Part shown: positions 1-11,814 of the stretch, piece after piece | Position numbering within the stretch: the first letter of the stretch is position 1 | Layout of the letters: each line of letters starts with the position of its first letter | Source: Angiostrongylus vasorum | Taxonomy: Eukaryota > Nematoda > Chromadorea > Rhabditida > Metastrongylidae | Reading direction: 5' to 3' | DNA length: 64,000 nt | NCBI GenBank assembly: GCA_018806985.1 | Contig: JADANN010000163.1 | Location: 124,001-188,000, forward strand | Translations under genes and position numbers: made by a program | The notes under the pieces: model-generated | The model's database searches: none | What the model saw: the letters and a program-made list of their open reading frames with translations, nothing else | What the model was told of the DNA's origin: nothing

Positions 1-996
1 TTTAACTAAATTGTAGTTGACTAAAGACGCACCAACAAACATCATTTGTTTCTGTCGCTTATAGGAACGAAAATCAGCATTCTTCAGTTTCGACACCTTT
101 TTTTCACCTTTCCCATAAGGAAACGTGGGAAACACAGGATAGCTCACTCCTTTCCAATGTGACATAGAGTTACTACTTGCTGGCTAGGAATGACGAGAAA
201 TCTTCAACACCCACGAGACGATCTAATCATGTGAGGCGGTAAACCGTTGGGAGCTGTATTAATTAACTACGATCTCACATATCAACAACTTGTAGTATTT
301 AAACATTCTAGTCCTGTTTTATCAAGAATTTTTAAACGCTTCCAGATTTTTTTCCATACAATGGGATTCATTTGTAATGTAATATTATGTTATATGTAGT
401 TCGAGAGAAATAGGTGCGTTAGCTACGGTCGTCAAAGAGCAAACGTCTCGCCTTTTTTTTGCTAGATTTCGTGTTTGAAACATGACCATTTCCAAAAACT
501 CCATATTGAACAGTATTTTTTGTACGACAGCTTTCTCGTACTGCTCAAGAATGGCTGTTTAAGATCACATTTTTCTTCTTTAGCAACGCACGTCATTTCT
601 GCGGTTCTCCAGCGAGTAGAGCGTATGATTTGAATGTCGATTTTCTAGACTTTTTTGTCCTCTTTTCTTGCTCGTTATCGGTGTTTTATTCTAAAGGTTA
701 TATTGGGCAAAACTCTCTCGAAGACCCCTCCCAATACGGGCATTGCGCTAGAAACCTTAATGGGACCACGTAAAGAGCCTAGATATGTTGCCATCTGGAA
801 GATTTGCTGCGAAAAAATCATAAAGTCTTCATGAATTCTGAGAAACGATACGCCATTAACTCTTTGACGACCTTAAGACAGACATTGTGAGTTACACACG
901 GCCGAAAATACCTCACACTTTCTTGCCAGTTAGGTACAGAAATACTTAGTCAACGTAATGAAGGGTTAAGCGGAACAAATGAATCGTTCGCAAATG
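1..996. other. Intergenic, no gene seen
   Basis: AT-rich sequence with stop codons in all frames and no exon with convincing coding character. The only recognisable part is about 203-256, which resembles the 3' end of dispersed repeat family A (the stretch ending GAGGCGGTAAACCGTTGGGAG). A 12-bp direct repeat at 985-996 is the left target-site duplication of the Penelope-derived unit that follows. Confidence 0.5.
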
Positions 997-1161
997 CCGG
1001 AACATCTCTTAATAACTCAAAAGACCGACTTTCTATAAACCTCGGCATAGAGAGTTTATATATTTACTTATGTGATCTTATAAACTGATCTTCTTTAGCT
1101 GATCCGAGGTTGGTATAGGTGTTCGTTGACGTTGTCGTTGTTGTTGGTGTTGTTTGTCGAT

Positions 1162-1197
1162 GGCTGACGTTTCGGCGATTTCGCCTTCCTCAGAGCT
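1162..1197 (-). ncRNA. Hammerhead-ribozyme-like motif in Penelope unit 1, left arm
   Basis: On the minus strand the order is GCT, CTGAGGA, a short hairpin GGCG-AAAT-CGCC, then GAAACGTC and AGCC. This supplies the invariant hammerhead core (CUGANGA, GAAA, and GUC as cleavage triplet). Stem I would be GCU/AGC. Stem III is nearly absent, as known for Penelope-borne hammerheads that work as dimers. One unpaired A lies between CUGAGGA and stem II. Activity is not demonstrated. Confidence 0.55.
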
Positions 1198-1465
1198 TGC
1201 ACGTATTTTATATTAGAATACTTTAATTACTTGGTGGAAAAGGCTAAAGTATTAATGAAGATCGAAGTTTTTAAGTAGATGGTGGGTTAGGATGCTACGG
1301 TCAAACTGAAAGGCTACTTACCGTTATGTAACGAGTGGGACTGGCCCACGCGTTGTTCACGTGGGGTCGCGAGATGACACACCCGGGGGTCAAAATATCA
1401 TTTTGAAATAGGGCGCCAAGTCACGTGTGATAGTGAGGCATTCGTCTTTCCGGTTCATCTTTGGA

Positions 1466-1850
1466 TTTTTGTATGATCTGTCCTAACGGGAGAGACGGGG
1501 ATTGCATGAGTTCAGGTATAATATACTTGATCTCATCTAACGCATGCCGTGAGGAATATAGCGGGGGAAACAGGTAGACCACTTTGTGTCCGCATAAAAG
1601 AACATCTAGATGGGAAAGCTAAAATTCGTCAAAACACTGCTCTAGGTACGCATAGGGCACAGAAGCACAACGACGATGATTTTGAAGTGACTGTACGGTT
1701 CCTAGCGCAGGAGTCGAAAACATCAACGCGCAAAACTCTTGAAGCGTTTTGGATAAATTTTAAAAATCCAAAGATGAACCGGAAAAACGAATGCCTCACT
1801 ATCACACGTGACCTGGCGCCCCTATGTCAAAGTGATGTTTTTGACCTCGG
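1466..1850 (+). pseudogene. GIY-YIG endonuclease domain of Penelope-like element, frameshifted
   Basis: Translation in two frames gives the same protein as the intact copy at 12257-12637. The GIIYLI and [14 protein letters not shown] blocks of the Penelope GIY-YIG domain are recognisable, followed by the conserved C-terminal [16 protein letters not shown] block. The reading frame breaks near 1561-1566, where this copy has five Gs and the other copy has four. The upstream half (GIIYLISS...CREEYS) and the downstream half (ETGRPLCV...) are therefore in different frames. In full-length elements this nuclease nicks target DNA to prime reverse transcription. This copy has no linked reverse transcriptase and cannot make the intact domain. 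Confidence 0.85.
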
Positions 1851-2037
1851 GGTGTGTCGTGCTCGCGACCCCACGTGAACGACGCGTGGGCCAGTCCCAC
1901 TCGTAACATCACGGTGAGTAGCCTTTCAGTTTGACCGTAGCATCCTAACCCACCATCTACTTAAAACTTTGATCTTCATTAATACTTTGGCCTTTTCCAC
2001 CAAGTAATTAAAGTATTCTAATATAAAATACGTGCAA

Positions 2038-2072
2038 GCTCTGAGGAAGGCGAAATCGCCGAAACGTCAGCC
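2038..2072 (+). ncRNA. Hammerhead-ribozyme-like motif in Penelope unit 1, right arm
   Basis: This is the plus-strand partner of the motif at 1162-1197, with the same core: CTGAGGA, a GGCG/CGCC hairpin, and GAAACGTCAGCC. The two copies face each other, so a transcript through the unit could fold across the arms instead of forming the ribozyme. Confidence 0.55.
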
Positions 2073-2851
2073 ATCGACAAACAACACCAACAACAACGAC
2101 AACGTTCGCAAATGGAAACAAAAGAAATCGTTTTTCTTAGCTGACTTTTCTGGAAGGTTGCACGTCAGTCAGCTAATTTTAGCGACTGAACAGGCTGGAT
2201 TCTCCCCGGCAGGACACAACGGTGTCGTGGAATGCATTGTCGTTGCCAACTGCGCTAGTGTTAATTTTACTCTTCTTTTGAAAAGGAGAGCAACATTTTT
2301 ATGAACTTTCGAATGCTCAAGTCTAGAAGTGACCTTATCACCAAGAATGGTAAAAAATGATTGGCAGTCTGCGAAAAACTGGCACGAAAATATGTGAGCT
2401 AGTCTACTGTGGTCAGCCGTGCAATAATGAACACCAATCCGACTAAACATAACATAAACCATTAATAAACACACTATATTGAAAACAGCTAAGTGTCAGT
2501 GTCACTCTTAAATGGAGAAGAAATCGCAAGGACTCTCTCGACTCAACTGTACTCTTGACTCTTTGTCTCTTTCAAGTGAGCAACTTTCATCTTCTTCCAA
2601 ACGAATGCTGCAAGTCGATACAAATGTAATTAGGCGGTGAGCCTTAGATATCCTTGTACTGCTTACAACAAAAAATTGATTTACAATTTTCCTGACTCAG
2701 TTTGGATTCTAACACTCCGTTTTCGGAAGCTCCGTATTTCCTTACGATCTTATGAAATGGTACAATGGTAAACACGTAGACAACAGTAAATCATTTCTTT
2801 ATTATCACACCTAACCACAGTTTTTTAGATAGAAATTAGCCATTTTTTCAG

Positions 2852-2884
2852 ATTATCGCTCGGAAAAGTGAGTTCTCTATCACA
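2852..2884 (+). promoter_or_regulatory. Probable 5' splice acceptor and leader of slo-2
   Basis: A strong nematode acceptor (T-rich run ending TTTTTTCAG at 2851) comes 33 bases before the first ATG of the slo-2 model. It could receive a spliced leader (SL1-type) by trans-splicing, or a non-coding upstream exon. The sequence alone cannot tell which. Confidence 0.5.
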
Positions 2885-5800
2885 ATGTCTTGTTCACACG
2901 ACGAGAATAAAAATGATGTTCTTTTCACAAACAGCAATGCTTTTGCAAGAGAAGATCTAAGTCCTCTGGAAAACAGTCGTACTTCCAGCGGAATTGTTAT
3001 ACAAGATATGAAGACGTCGTTGTCGAACGTTTCCCGATATAATACAGGGTGAGTCACTCATATATCTCCACATCGTTGCTTTTATTATGAGAGATTGAAA
3101 CCAGAAAACAGAATATTCACCCAGAGCTAATAGATTATCGTAGAAAGCTTGCCAAAATGAAACATGGTCTTATAAGTACTTCAGGGCTACTTTTTTTGAA
3201 TAAGAACGCAGCTGTTTTCGCTCGGTTAAGAAGACGACGAACGACAGCTCTTCGATTTCATTCAATATCGGATGACAGTAGGGATAAGACAAAACCATAT
3301 ATGCGTTTTGCCTGAATTTCTTATGTCTCTTTAATGGAACGCTGTGATTTCTTGATGAGGCTCAATACCTGCATACTTTACAACATGGGGAACTGATGTG
3401 TGTTCAACAAGTTTTTACGTGATATCATGTGGTTATCAAGACCTTTAAACACAAGATGTGGCCGTATTACTCGGCGCTGTCAGCCCACAATTTTTCCATA
3501 TGGAACAATGGCGTTCAAATCCTATCTTCCGAAGCACTGAAGTACCGAAAGAAACGTAATTTTCCATAAAAAAAATAAAGACTCTGTATCAAGCTACGCA
3601 GCACTAACAGCTCAAATTCCGCTGACGACTACTTGGATATCACCAGAACCCCACAACCATTTTGGTGTTTGATACCATTTAATGGGAGTGTTTCATGTGA
3701 ACAGCCAATATACCAACGAGTAATATTTATTATGGTAATTCTCACCCTCATATTCTATACCTTACAATTCCCCCCACCCCCTTAATTACTTTGAGAAAGC
3801 GTCCAATTTTTCTTGAGCACTTTCGTTTTGGATTGTAAATGTGATTATCCCTATGTTCATGCACAAAGCCATAAGTAACCCACAAATAAGATGGAAAAAT
3901 CGAAGAATTTCTTGACAGACGAAGTCATTATCTGCTTTTTTGCTTGCCAGAGGTCCCTTTTTCACATTCGTATTTTCTGAGGTAGTTTGTTCATTCTCTC
4001 AGATAGAAGCGAATAATTCAAATTCCTTCACTTCATCGTGATAATTATTACTCTTCATGAGTCAAACTTTTTTCCTCATCTGGGCAGTGAGCGGTAACGT
4101 CAACGTTGGTTTTGGCTTCTCTTGAGATTCAAATTTTCCCAAAATGTATTGATTGACTTGATTACTGGCACCTTTATATTCATCATTCACCAATGAGTAA
4201 ACCATTAACGTCATTAGGATTTTTAAAAATCATTTTCCCGCAATGTTTCAATTAGGCATTTCAGATAAGTTGTATTCCAAGAAAAAGTGAAACATTTCAA
4301 GACCGCCAGGTCGGTGATTGCTTTATCGGCAACCTTCAGCCAATTGCTCCTATGAGTGATTCGACTCTGATGACGAATGCGCAAGAAAAACTAGAAAGGG
4401 TGACACCACATCAAAAAAAATGCAGCTATTCACTTAAGCACTTTTTTGAACAAGAAACTGGACGTGTATCTTTTCACTATGATATGTGTATTATCCTTCT
4501 TGAGGGTGAGCAACGCAGGAACACAGTGCATGTGCCTACATGAAATATTTAACTACCGCTTCTTAAATAGACCAACCGTGTTAATTTTCAAAGGGAGAAC
4601 TTTTCTTCCGACTTTCGAACGCCATCACATTTTCGGGAAGGGTTCGCCAAGCACAACTTTGGAAGTTAGACAGCCGCATAATATTTCAGGATTACTATCT
4701 GTAATTGGCCATTATGTCCAGAAACAATTACGAAAGGACTACCAAGATGAGCAAAACAGAGTCGAGGACCTTTATCGATTTCCATGTATGCATCTTTGTA
4801 TCGACTATTCTACTTTGCTTCTTCGTCTTTCCATTTAACAATCCCTTTCATTTGTCATTTTCAACTACTGGCCAGACAATATGATGTCTCATTACTCCAT
4901 TTATGCCTAGAATATGATGTATGACATATAAATGTATTCATGTACTACATCTATAGGGAACAATCCTATCATTTAGGGGATTCTATCAAGTCTAAGCTTA
5001 ATGACTACCATGTGTTCACTACCTTGCCATTCTATGTTCCGTAATAATACTCGAAAGAAACTTCCGCTAAGCACTCCTCGTGAAACACTGAAATAATAGC
5101 ACTGTTCGTTTTTTTCCGAGGTCAACAAATACGTAGCGCAGCTTGTGACAGAACTTGTTCTAGCGATGAAAGTTATTAGTTTTTAAAAAAGCTTCAATAA
5201 TGAGCGCAAACTAAATGGCTAAGCAGAAAAGGTCAGCTTTACTAGGTGACAAAGTTTGTGACGTGATTTATTGATTGATTTAGTTTCGTCTCCTCTCCTC
5301 AGTCATGGAACAAATGCGAACGAGAACAAACATGAAATGAACAGTAAAAATGAAATGCCAATCTTCTTTGTTTGCTTTCTTGTTTCGTATCATATTTGGT
5401 TGATTTCCTTAGTGTTGCAACATTCCCTGAAATTAAAATCATTCTGATCTAGCGGCCGAGTTTCGATGCCAGCATTAAAAGTTGTGGAGTCTAATAGTTT
5501 CTAGATGTCATCACGTTATCATCTTCTCCTTGTTAATGGAATTGCATGGTCCATTTTCATAGAAAATGGGGATCTTAGTTCTTCTTTAACTCATTTCGTT
5601 ATTTCCAACAATTTCCAAATTTATCTTCAGAATCATCGGCCACTCAACAGCTTTATCTTCTTCATGATTGTCGTTGAAGTTGATTGCCCTGGAATTCCAG
5701 AGCTATCTGTGACATCATCAACTGCTGAAGAATTCCCAGATTTTTTACCACAGCTAGTTTTTCACTCTTTCTGGGTCGCAGGGTGGCTATGCCACACATG

Positions 5801-8800
5801 TGTGATGGCAATTTTTTTGATTCTGAACGGTTCTTTAGTTGCTCCGTGCAAGGCGAGGTCGAACAAGTGACTGTGTGTGCGCTCTCGCACGGCATCTCAA
5901 ACTATTTCGCTTCACTCGTCCAGAAGTTATTATACATATAAGATTCTAAGCAAATTTAGCATATAAACCCAGTTCATTCCTAATTGTAGTCAGTTGTAAA
6001 GTTTAGTTACGTGGGCGTTGCTGCTGGTCGTAACCGGGTACTATTTGAACGTTATTAGTTGCTTTTACAGTAGAACATTACCATCACACTCGTCGCTTCA
6101 GTACATTTGAACGAGTTCGAGTTTTCTTCAGGTACTGAGCCTTTTTTGCTCAGTAACTGCCACATGTGGTACACAGTAGGATTATCAACTGCTTGCAACC
6201 GGGAATTCGTTTGTTGTTGCCATCTGTCGTCTCGTGCAGCATTGTCGCTGTACTGCGAGCCGTCACGTATTACCCATTCATGAGTCAACTTTACGATGAG
6301 ATCCCAATTCATGAGTGCTTAGAATTCTTCTCTCTTGTTCTTCTCTTTCCTTCTCTTTCCTTTTTAGTGGGAACACCTTCAACAGCGAATAACAAATGGT
6401 ATTTCGTGCTATAATAACGATGCTATTGTTTCTACATTTCACTGGAAATCGGGTACGAAATGTGTATAGACGGCCTTCACATAACCATTTCAATGGATTG
6501 ATGGGCTTATGGATTGGACATAAAAAAGAATGTTGTTCCTTAAAAATCTCGTTTTTGGATGTTCTGCGACCATCAAAAAAAAAAAAGAAAAGAAAAATTT
6601 TTCCCGAATAATTCAGCTGGCGAAGAAAAAGCTCGTTACGAATTTGATGATTTTGTTGCACTCTTGTAATTGTATGACTAATCATCAATGAACGGTCCTG
6701 TATGTAATATGCTAGCGATTAACACTGCTTGTGCTCAGGACCGACTTTCTATTAACCTCGGCAATGGATTATGAATGCGTCGTTTTCTTGTTCAACAATC
6801 GCGAGGTTGTTATACAGATACATTTACTTTCATACAAAAACACAGTACAACAGTAGCTGACGTTTCGGCAGCATCACACTCTTCAGGGCCGCTTTTTTCG
6901 TGACTTCCAATGAGGAAGCAAATGTATCTGTATAACAACCTAACGATTGCTGAACAAGAAAACGACTGTTTGTACTCTTAAACGATTATTCAATTTTCTG
7001 TAAAGCGACCACGTAAATTTTGTAGTTCTACCGCAAGTGGCCAGCCAGATGGCAATTATTAATTTTCGATATCCGTCACTGAGTGATAACATCCAGCTTT
7101 ACCTTGATCAGCGCTAATTCGAGCTTTATGATTACAATGCGGATCCCGAATACTTGCTTTAGAAAGCAGATATTTGTTTAGGAAAGCGGTTTTCCGTCTT
7201 TTGCTAAACATTTCTTATATGAGTCGCCTTCATATATTGTTCGAATTCCAGCACATCTGTCATTCAGTTCAGTGCCTTTTGTCGACCATCCATGAGTATG
7301 TTCGCATTTGGGTCTGGATTCGTCTTCTGTTTAAGGATTTCTGATTTTCCTCACGAATGTCGTTGAATGTTGCCTGTATCCCTGATGAAGTGTGGATGGG
7401 TCTTCACAGCAGACTTTCGCCTCCTTTTGTCACTTTCATCGTGGACAGAGCACTTTCCACACAACTCTTTGAAGAATTTGACTTCGTAACGAGTCTGACC
7501 AGGGATCTTGCATGCATGTTACGACATCGTTCACCTCTGAATCGTCTCTTTTTTGGTTGAAAACGGGTGTACTGGTATTGGACTGAATATGGTTGTTAAT
7601 GAGAGCATGCAGAATAGCACTAAATGAAGTGGCTGGGATGATGCTCCTCCCTCATCGCCACTGTCTAGTATAATTGAGTTAGATATCATGATAAATTACT
7701 AGATATTGTGAACTGAATAGTCTATATTTTCTACATGTATGTCAAACTCATCTTGTTCTTCCTTGCTTTTTTCTTAGCCTTTTTTTTGCTGTTGTCCTTG
7801 CTTTTGTTGTAATTGCAAGATGCTAGCTAGAAGATTGCTATACCACGTGCATAAAAACGGATAGAAGTTCTGCCCAGCATTCTGAAAGTAGGGATCTATA
7901 TGAGTTAGAAGAAGGATGTCGGAAGTCCCCATTTCCTCAAGAGATGGGCGTTCATCACATTATTTTTTAACATCTCGAATAGGCACGACTGTTAATCACC
8001 ACCTTCCTTTCTTTCACTCTAAAAATCTGGCGTTAATTCGTTTTGCATTTTGGTTAACAACGATTGCTGATTCCTTTCATACAGAAAGAATAAAGGAGAA
8101 AGAAAATGCTCTAAATAATTTTTGGCTGCCGTCTTGTCTTCTAACAACGCTTGAGGTTACCTTATAATTACTGTGTCATCGTAGTGTCCCACATCCTACG
8201 ACATTTGTCAGAGACACTAGTTATCGATTGTCCGTCGTATGTTGAGGAATGAGTAAGTTATAGGAAATATCACACTGAACGCCTTATTTTGATATGAGAT
8301 ATCTTACTAGACGTTTTCTTTGCTTTACCACTAGTGCATACTTGCTGATGCATGGAAGAAAGTTAGTTGATGAACTTCATCCAGTGCACGCATCCCAACG
8401 AGGCCTACGACGTGTTTTCGGCCTAATTTACTGTAGTTAGTGACCGACCTACTATTTTCACAACAACACCGTATGATCTTAGCAGACATCCTCTCTATTG
8501 TTTTATTCGTAACTGAGAATACAAAAATAAGCAAAAAATCTGTAGAACTATTATTTGCCCACGTTCATCATACATACTTACTTGGCTACTTGGATTGCCT
8601 GTTCTCACCGGTTGTACGGGCCCCAGCATAATCTCCATTTTTCGGAGTTTTGCTGGTTTACCTATTGTGGTTCCTTCGAGTTAGGCCAGCCTAGCCAAAG
8701 TCTGACTCAGGTCGTCACCACCATAGGCAGTCGTCGCCCTCATGGATCAGAGGTTCTATATGTTATTATGTGGTTCCTCATAGATGGCTGCGATAAAAAG

Positions 8801-11800
8801 TTATACTCAATATAAAAGCAGGTTTTCATGTAATATTAACAGTTTAGAACCTCATGTCCTTCACAATTTCATTTCTTTCATTACGTAGCCGATTCAGGGA
8901 CTCTAATTTGAAAACAGCCAATTCCGTCTTATGTTTCAATTCGTCGGGTTGATTAGGCGTGTTTTTATATTGAAATAATGTTTGCTTCTCTATTCCATGA
9001 ACGTAGGCCGTTATATAATGACTCGTTCCGCACATAAATTTATAATTTCTTCTACTGGAGCGAAAGGTTCTTTCTACTAGTCAGGCTAAATGAGCTAGTT
9101 TGGGAACACTGGCTGAGGACGTCGAGAAAGCGCATGGAACGCAAGGATCGATAAGCACTGCCAACATCGTCATGGCCTTCAATCTCGAAACGACGTTAGA
9201 TAATCGTAGTCCTCATTGTTCTCCTGCTACAATTCCTCATTATTCCTGATTTTCGACGAGTATTGTAAAGTTTATCGAGTTTCAACATCATCATACTTCA
9301 TATTTTTTCGACACTCTTCCATCACTTTTAAAAAGAATTTCTAAAGAATTGAAAAAGAATTTCACCACCATCGGTACTTTGATTCTCACTTAACGATGTG
9401 CGGTGAAGATTATGGTAGCAAATCGTCTTCTTAATACTCGAGATGATCAAAGAACGTCTGTGGTCCGCAGAATGGAATATTACTTTTTCAAGAAAAAAAA
9501 ACAAAACCAAGAAAATGCAACATTAAGTTTGAAAACTAAATAAATTGTTGTCTTACCTTGGTAGCTCTACTGTTTTCAGAGCTCGCATGCAATATGGGGT
9601 CAAAACAAGCTTCAAGTCGAGACTACAGCAGTATTTTATCGAAAATCAAAAATCCAGTAAGTTATATGTAAAATACTTTTGCTTGAACTGAATTGTGGAA
9701 TTTGTCTTTCTGGGATGATGTACATAACGTGGAAGCATTCTACTTCTACAGGAAGAAACGAACAGTATTAGGAACTCATTAGAGAAAGAAGACTAACGCT
9801 TTTAGTTCATTTTGCTTTGAATATGGATGAATAACTGTGTATGGAGAATATCTGGAAAATTATTCTGATTTGGCTTTTGCAGAAAAAAGAAATAAACAGA
9901 GCATTTCGGATATGAACGAGAAACAAATCGAAGATCACTCGCTACCGTTTCCGGTTCTTTTTTTCCCAAATCATTAAGAAGTTCTTAACTTCTTCCTAAA
10001 TATTACGTGAAGACCTTAATGAATTTATTTTTTTAGAGAGCGGTTAGTATCTTATAAGATTGGTAACATTTCTTTACGAGGATGTGTATTAATACGAGTA
10101 TTTATTGATGACACCATTAGGGAAAAAACCGCTGAGAGAAAGATAAATCAAGGGCGTCGGTGGTGCAGTGGGTTATCCGTGAGCCCCCAGGAAGTATGGT
10201 GAGGGGTTCGATTGGGTTCGCAATTTAATGCAAATATCTCGGCATTATTGTGGTTATATTTACTATTATATTATATAGTCTTTCTATTATATCTGGATCA
10301 GCGCAGTCAAATGAAGAAATGAATTCAGGTAAGAATAAAGTTGATCGTTAAAAAAATGAAATACGTCGCCTTCTCATTGCTCTCAGGAGCATATTGCGTC
10401 GCTAAGTTTGAACCTCCGTTCCACCGACTTATGGTGGCTATTAGTTGGGAAATTCAATGTTTAGTTCAGCGCAAACAAGCATATTGCTGATCGACCTATC
10501 ATGATGAAGGAGCGGCTTCAGAGCGACGATGAAGTGTGGTGTGGACACTATAAGGGATAAGGCTACAGCGTTTGGCAGTGCTCACTTCCTGAGGGATGCA
10601 CCATGCATTCGACTTCATCGAGCATCATAAACGTGACCAAATGCAAGTCTAGTGTATACACTGACTTGTGGAGGACCACTGATAAATTAAGTCAATGCTG
10701 CAGTACTCACAGACAAGTCTGCTACCACTTTGACGACCTCAAACGGGTGAAGACTTGTGCGCCGGATGAAATCAACGACTATTATATGTGCTGCAAGGAT
10801 CTCTAACTGCTACACCACACGCATCCTCCTGAGAAACATGCGCGTAGATGTGGCGTCTCATTCCACTGCTACATCTCATTTGAATAAACGCACTATTATC
10901 CTTGTAATACTTCTATTTTTTGCTTCAACTAATGCAGCAAGGCAATTTGGAAAAAAAAGGTGGGGATTTTTTAATGGCATTATTGACATTTAATGTTTTC
11001 TATTTGACTTTTAAAACATAAGCACAAAGATACTGAGAAAACCCAGACATCGGGACAGATTCGAACCAGCAATTTCCCTTACCAGAGGCTCACGTGCTAC
11101 CCACTGCAGCACTGAGGCCCTTGTTTTACCTTTCCGTCATTCAGCTTTTTAGCTTAACGGTGCCATCAGCAATTACCCGTCGGCGGAAATGATCAGGGGG
11201 AGCGCAAATAGGCATTAAACCCTATTAAGCTGAGGCTGCAGTTGAAATCACAAACGAGAGCTTTTTTATAGTTTACCAAAACTCATTTATTTTTAAAAAT
11301 ACATTTCAGTTATGTCACTTTACGCAGTAAGGAATAAGGCATTACGTACGTGTGACCTCGCTATTATTCCCTCATAGAGCTTTCGCGTCTGGGTATGCGA
11401 TTAAAATTTCGCTCCAGTAACTGACTTAGAACAATTTTGCGATGTGATGAATTTGAGAACTCTGGTCGCCATTCATTAACGATATTCTTTTGGCTGCAAG
11501 CACACAAAGACAGAAGCTATTTTTATCCCAAAATAATCGTCGACATAAGGCTGAACAGTGCCACTATTTTCGCTCCGCATGTATTGAAATCAATGCACTT
11601 GGCCGGTTATGCGATAAATAATGCACTTATAGCTGGAAATTGCTATAGATGATCCACTGATTATTTTCCACATTATTTTAGGTCTACGGATTCGACTATT
11701 CAATGTGTTCATCAAATTACTCTCGTGCGTCCTGTACTGTGTAAGAGTTGTCAATGATTCAAAGAAACTACCGTCCTTTATAAGATCAGTGCAACATGAT

Positions 11801-11814
11801 GAAGGAGAAATTAA
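2885..11814 (+). CDS. slo-2: slo-2 exons 1-3: cytoplasmic N-terminus and S1
   Basis: Exon 1 (2885-3048) begins with ATG soon after a strong acceptor and encodes 54 residues of polar, Ser/Asn-rich sequence, ending in phase 2 at a GTGAGT donor. Exon 2 (9580-9656) gives a stretch resembling the conserved Slo2 pre-S1 region, with ...[17 protein letters not shown]. Exon 3 (11682-11814) continues [20 protein letters not shown], the S1 helix. The joins are phase-consistent (GG|A, A|GT, AA|T). Exon 1 is assigned because of its phase, ATG, splice signals and coding look. Its sequence is not one I recognise, and Slo2 N-termini vary. Intron 1 is 6.5 kb, so an alternative first exon within it is possible. 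Confidence 0.78.

Larger units (their letters stand above)
997..2102 (+). mobile_element. Penelope-derived unit, copy 1, with inverted termini and TSD
   Basis: A 1.1-kb insertion flanked by a perfect 12-bp direct repeat, CGTTCGCAAATG, at 985-996 and 2103-2114. Its ends are long inverted repeats: about 1020-1470 is the reverse complement of about 1770-2102. Between them lies a GIY-YIG endonuclease segment of the kind found at the C-terminus of Penelope-like retroelements. No reverse transcriptase is present. The left arm is an inverted copy of the 3' end of the nuclease gene plus the tail, fused head-to-head to the truncated nuclease near 1470. Copy 2 at 11926-13091 has the same architecture and the same internal junction, on the opposite strand. 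Each arm carries a hammerhead-like motif. Naming the family Penelope-like rests on the nuclease; treating the unit as non-autonomous is inference. Confidence 0.85.
3049..9579. other. slo-2 intron 1, 6.5 kb
   Basis: This holds no coding exon I can support. It contains the Penelope-related hairpin element at about 6739-6966 and a copy of repeat family A at about 8569-8775. Acceptor-like stretches followed by short open frames occur (for example after TTATCTTCAG near 5628), but none shows family similarity or a consistent phase. Confidence 0.5.

Noticed and set aside
4446..4838. 130-codon frame in slo-2 intron 1
   Set aside because: Low-complexity AT-rich translation with no domain, no conserved block and no phase-compatible splice sites for slo-2.
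5505..5870. 121-codon frame with an apparent acceptor (TTATCTTCAG) inside
   Set aside because: The sequence after the acceptor gives no Slo2-like peptide, and the phase would not fit between exons 1 and 2, which join directly as GG|A.
10757..10993. Frame with a hydrophobic stretch ([15 protein letters not shown]) resembling a signal or membrane segment
   Set aside because: It lies in slo-2 intron 2, overlaps another frame, has no family similarity and no splice support.
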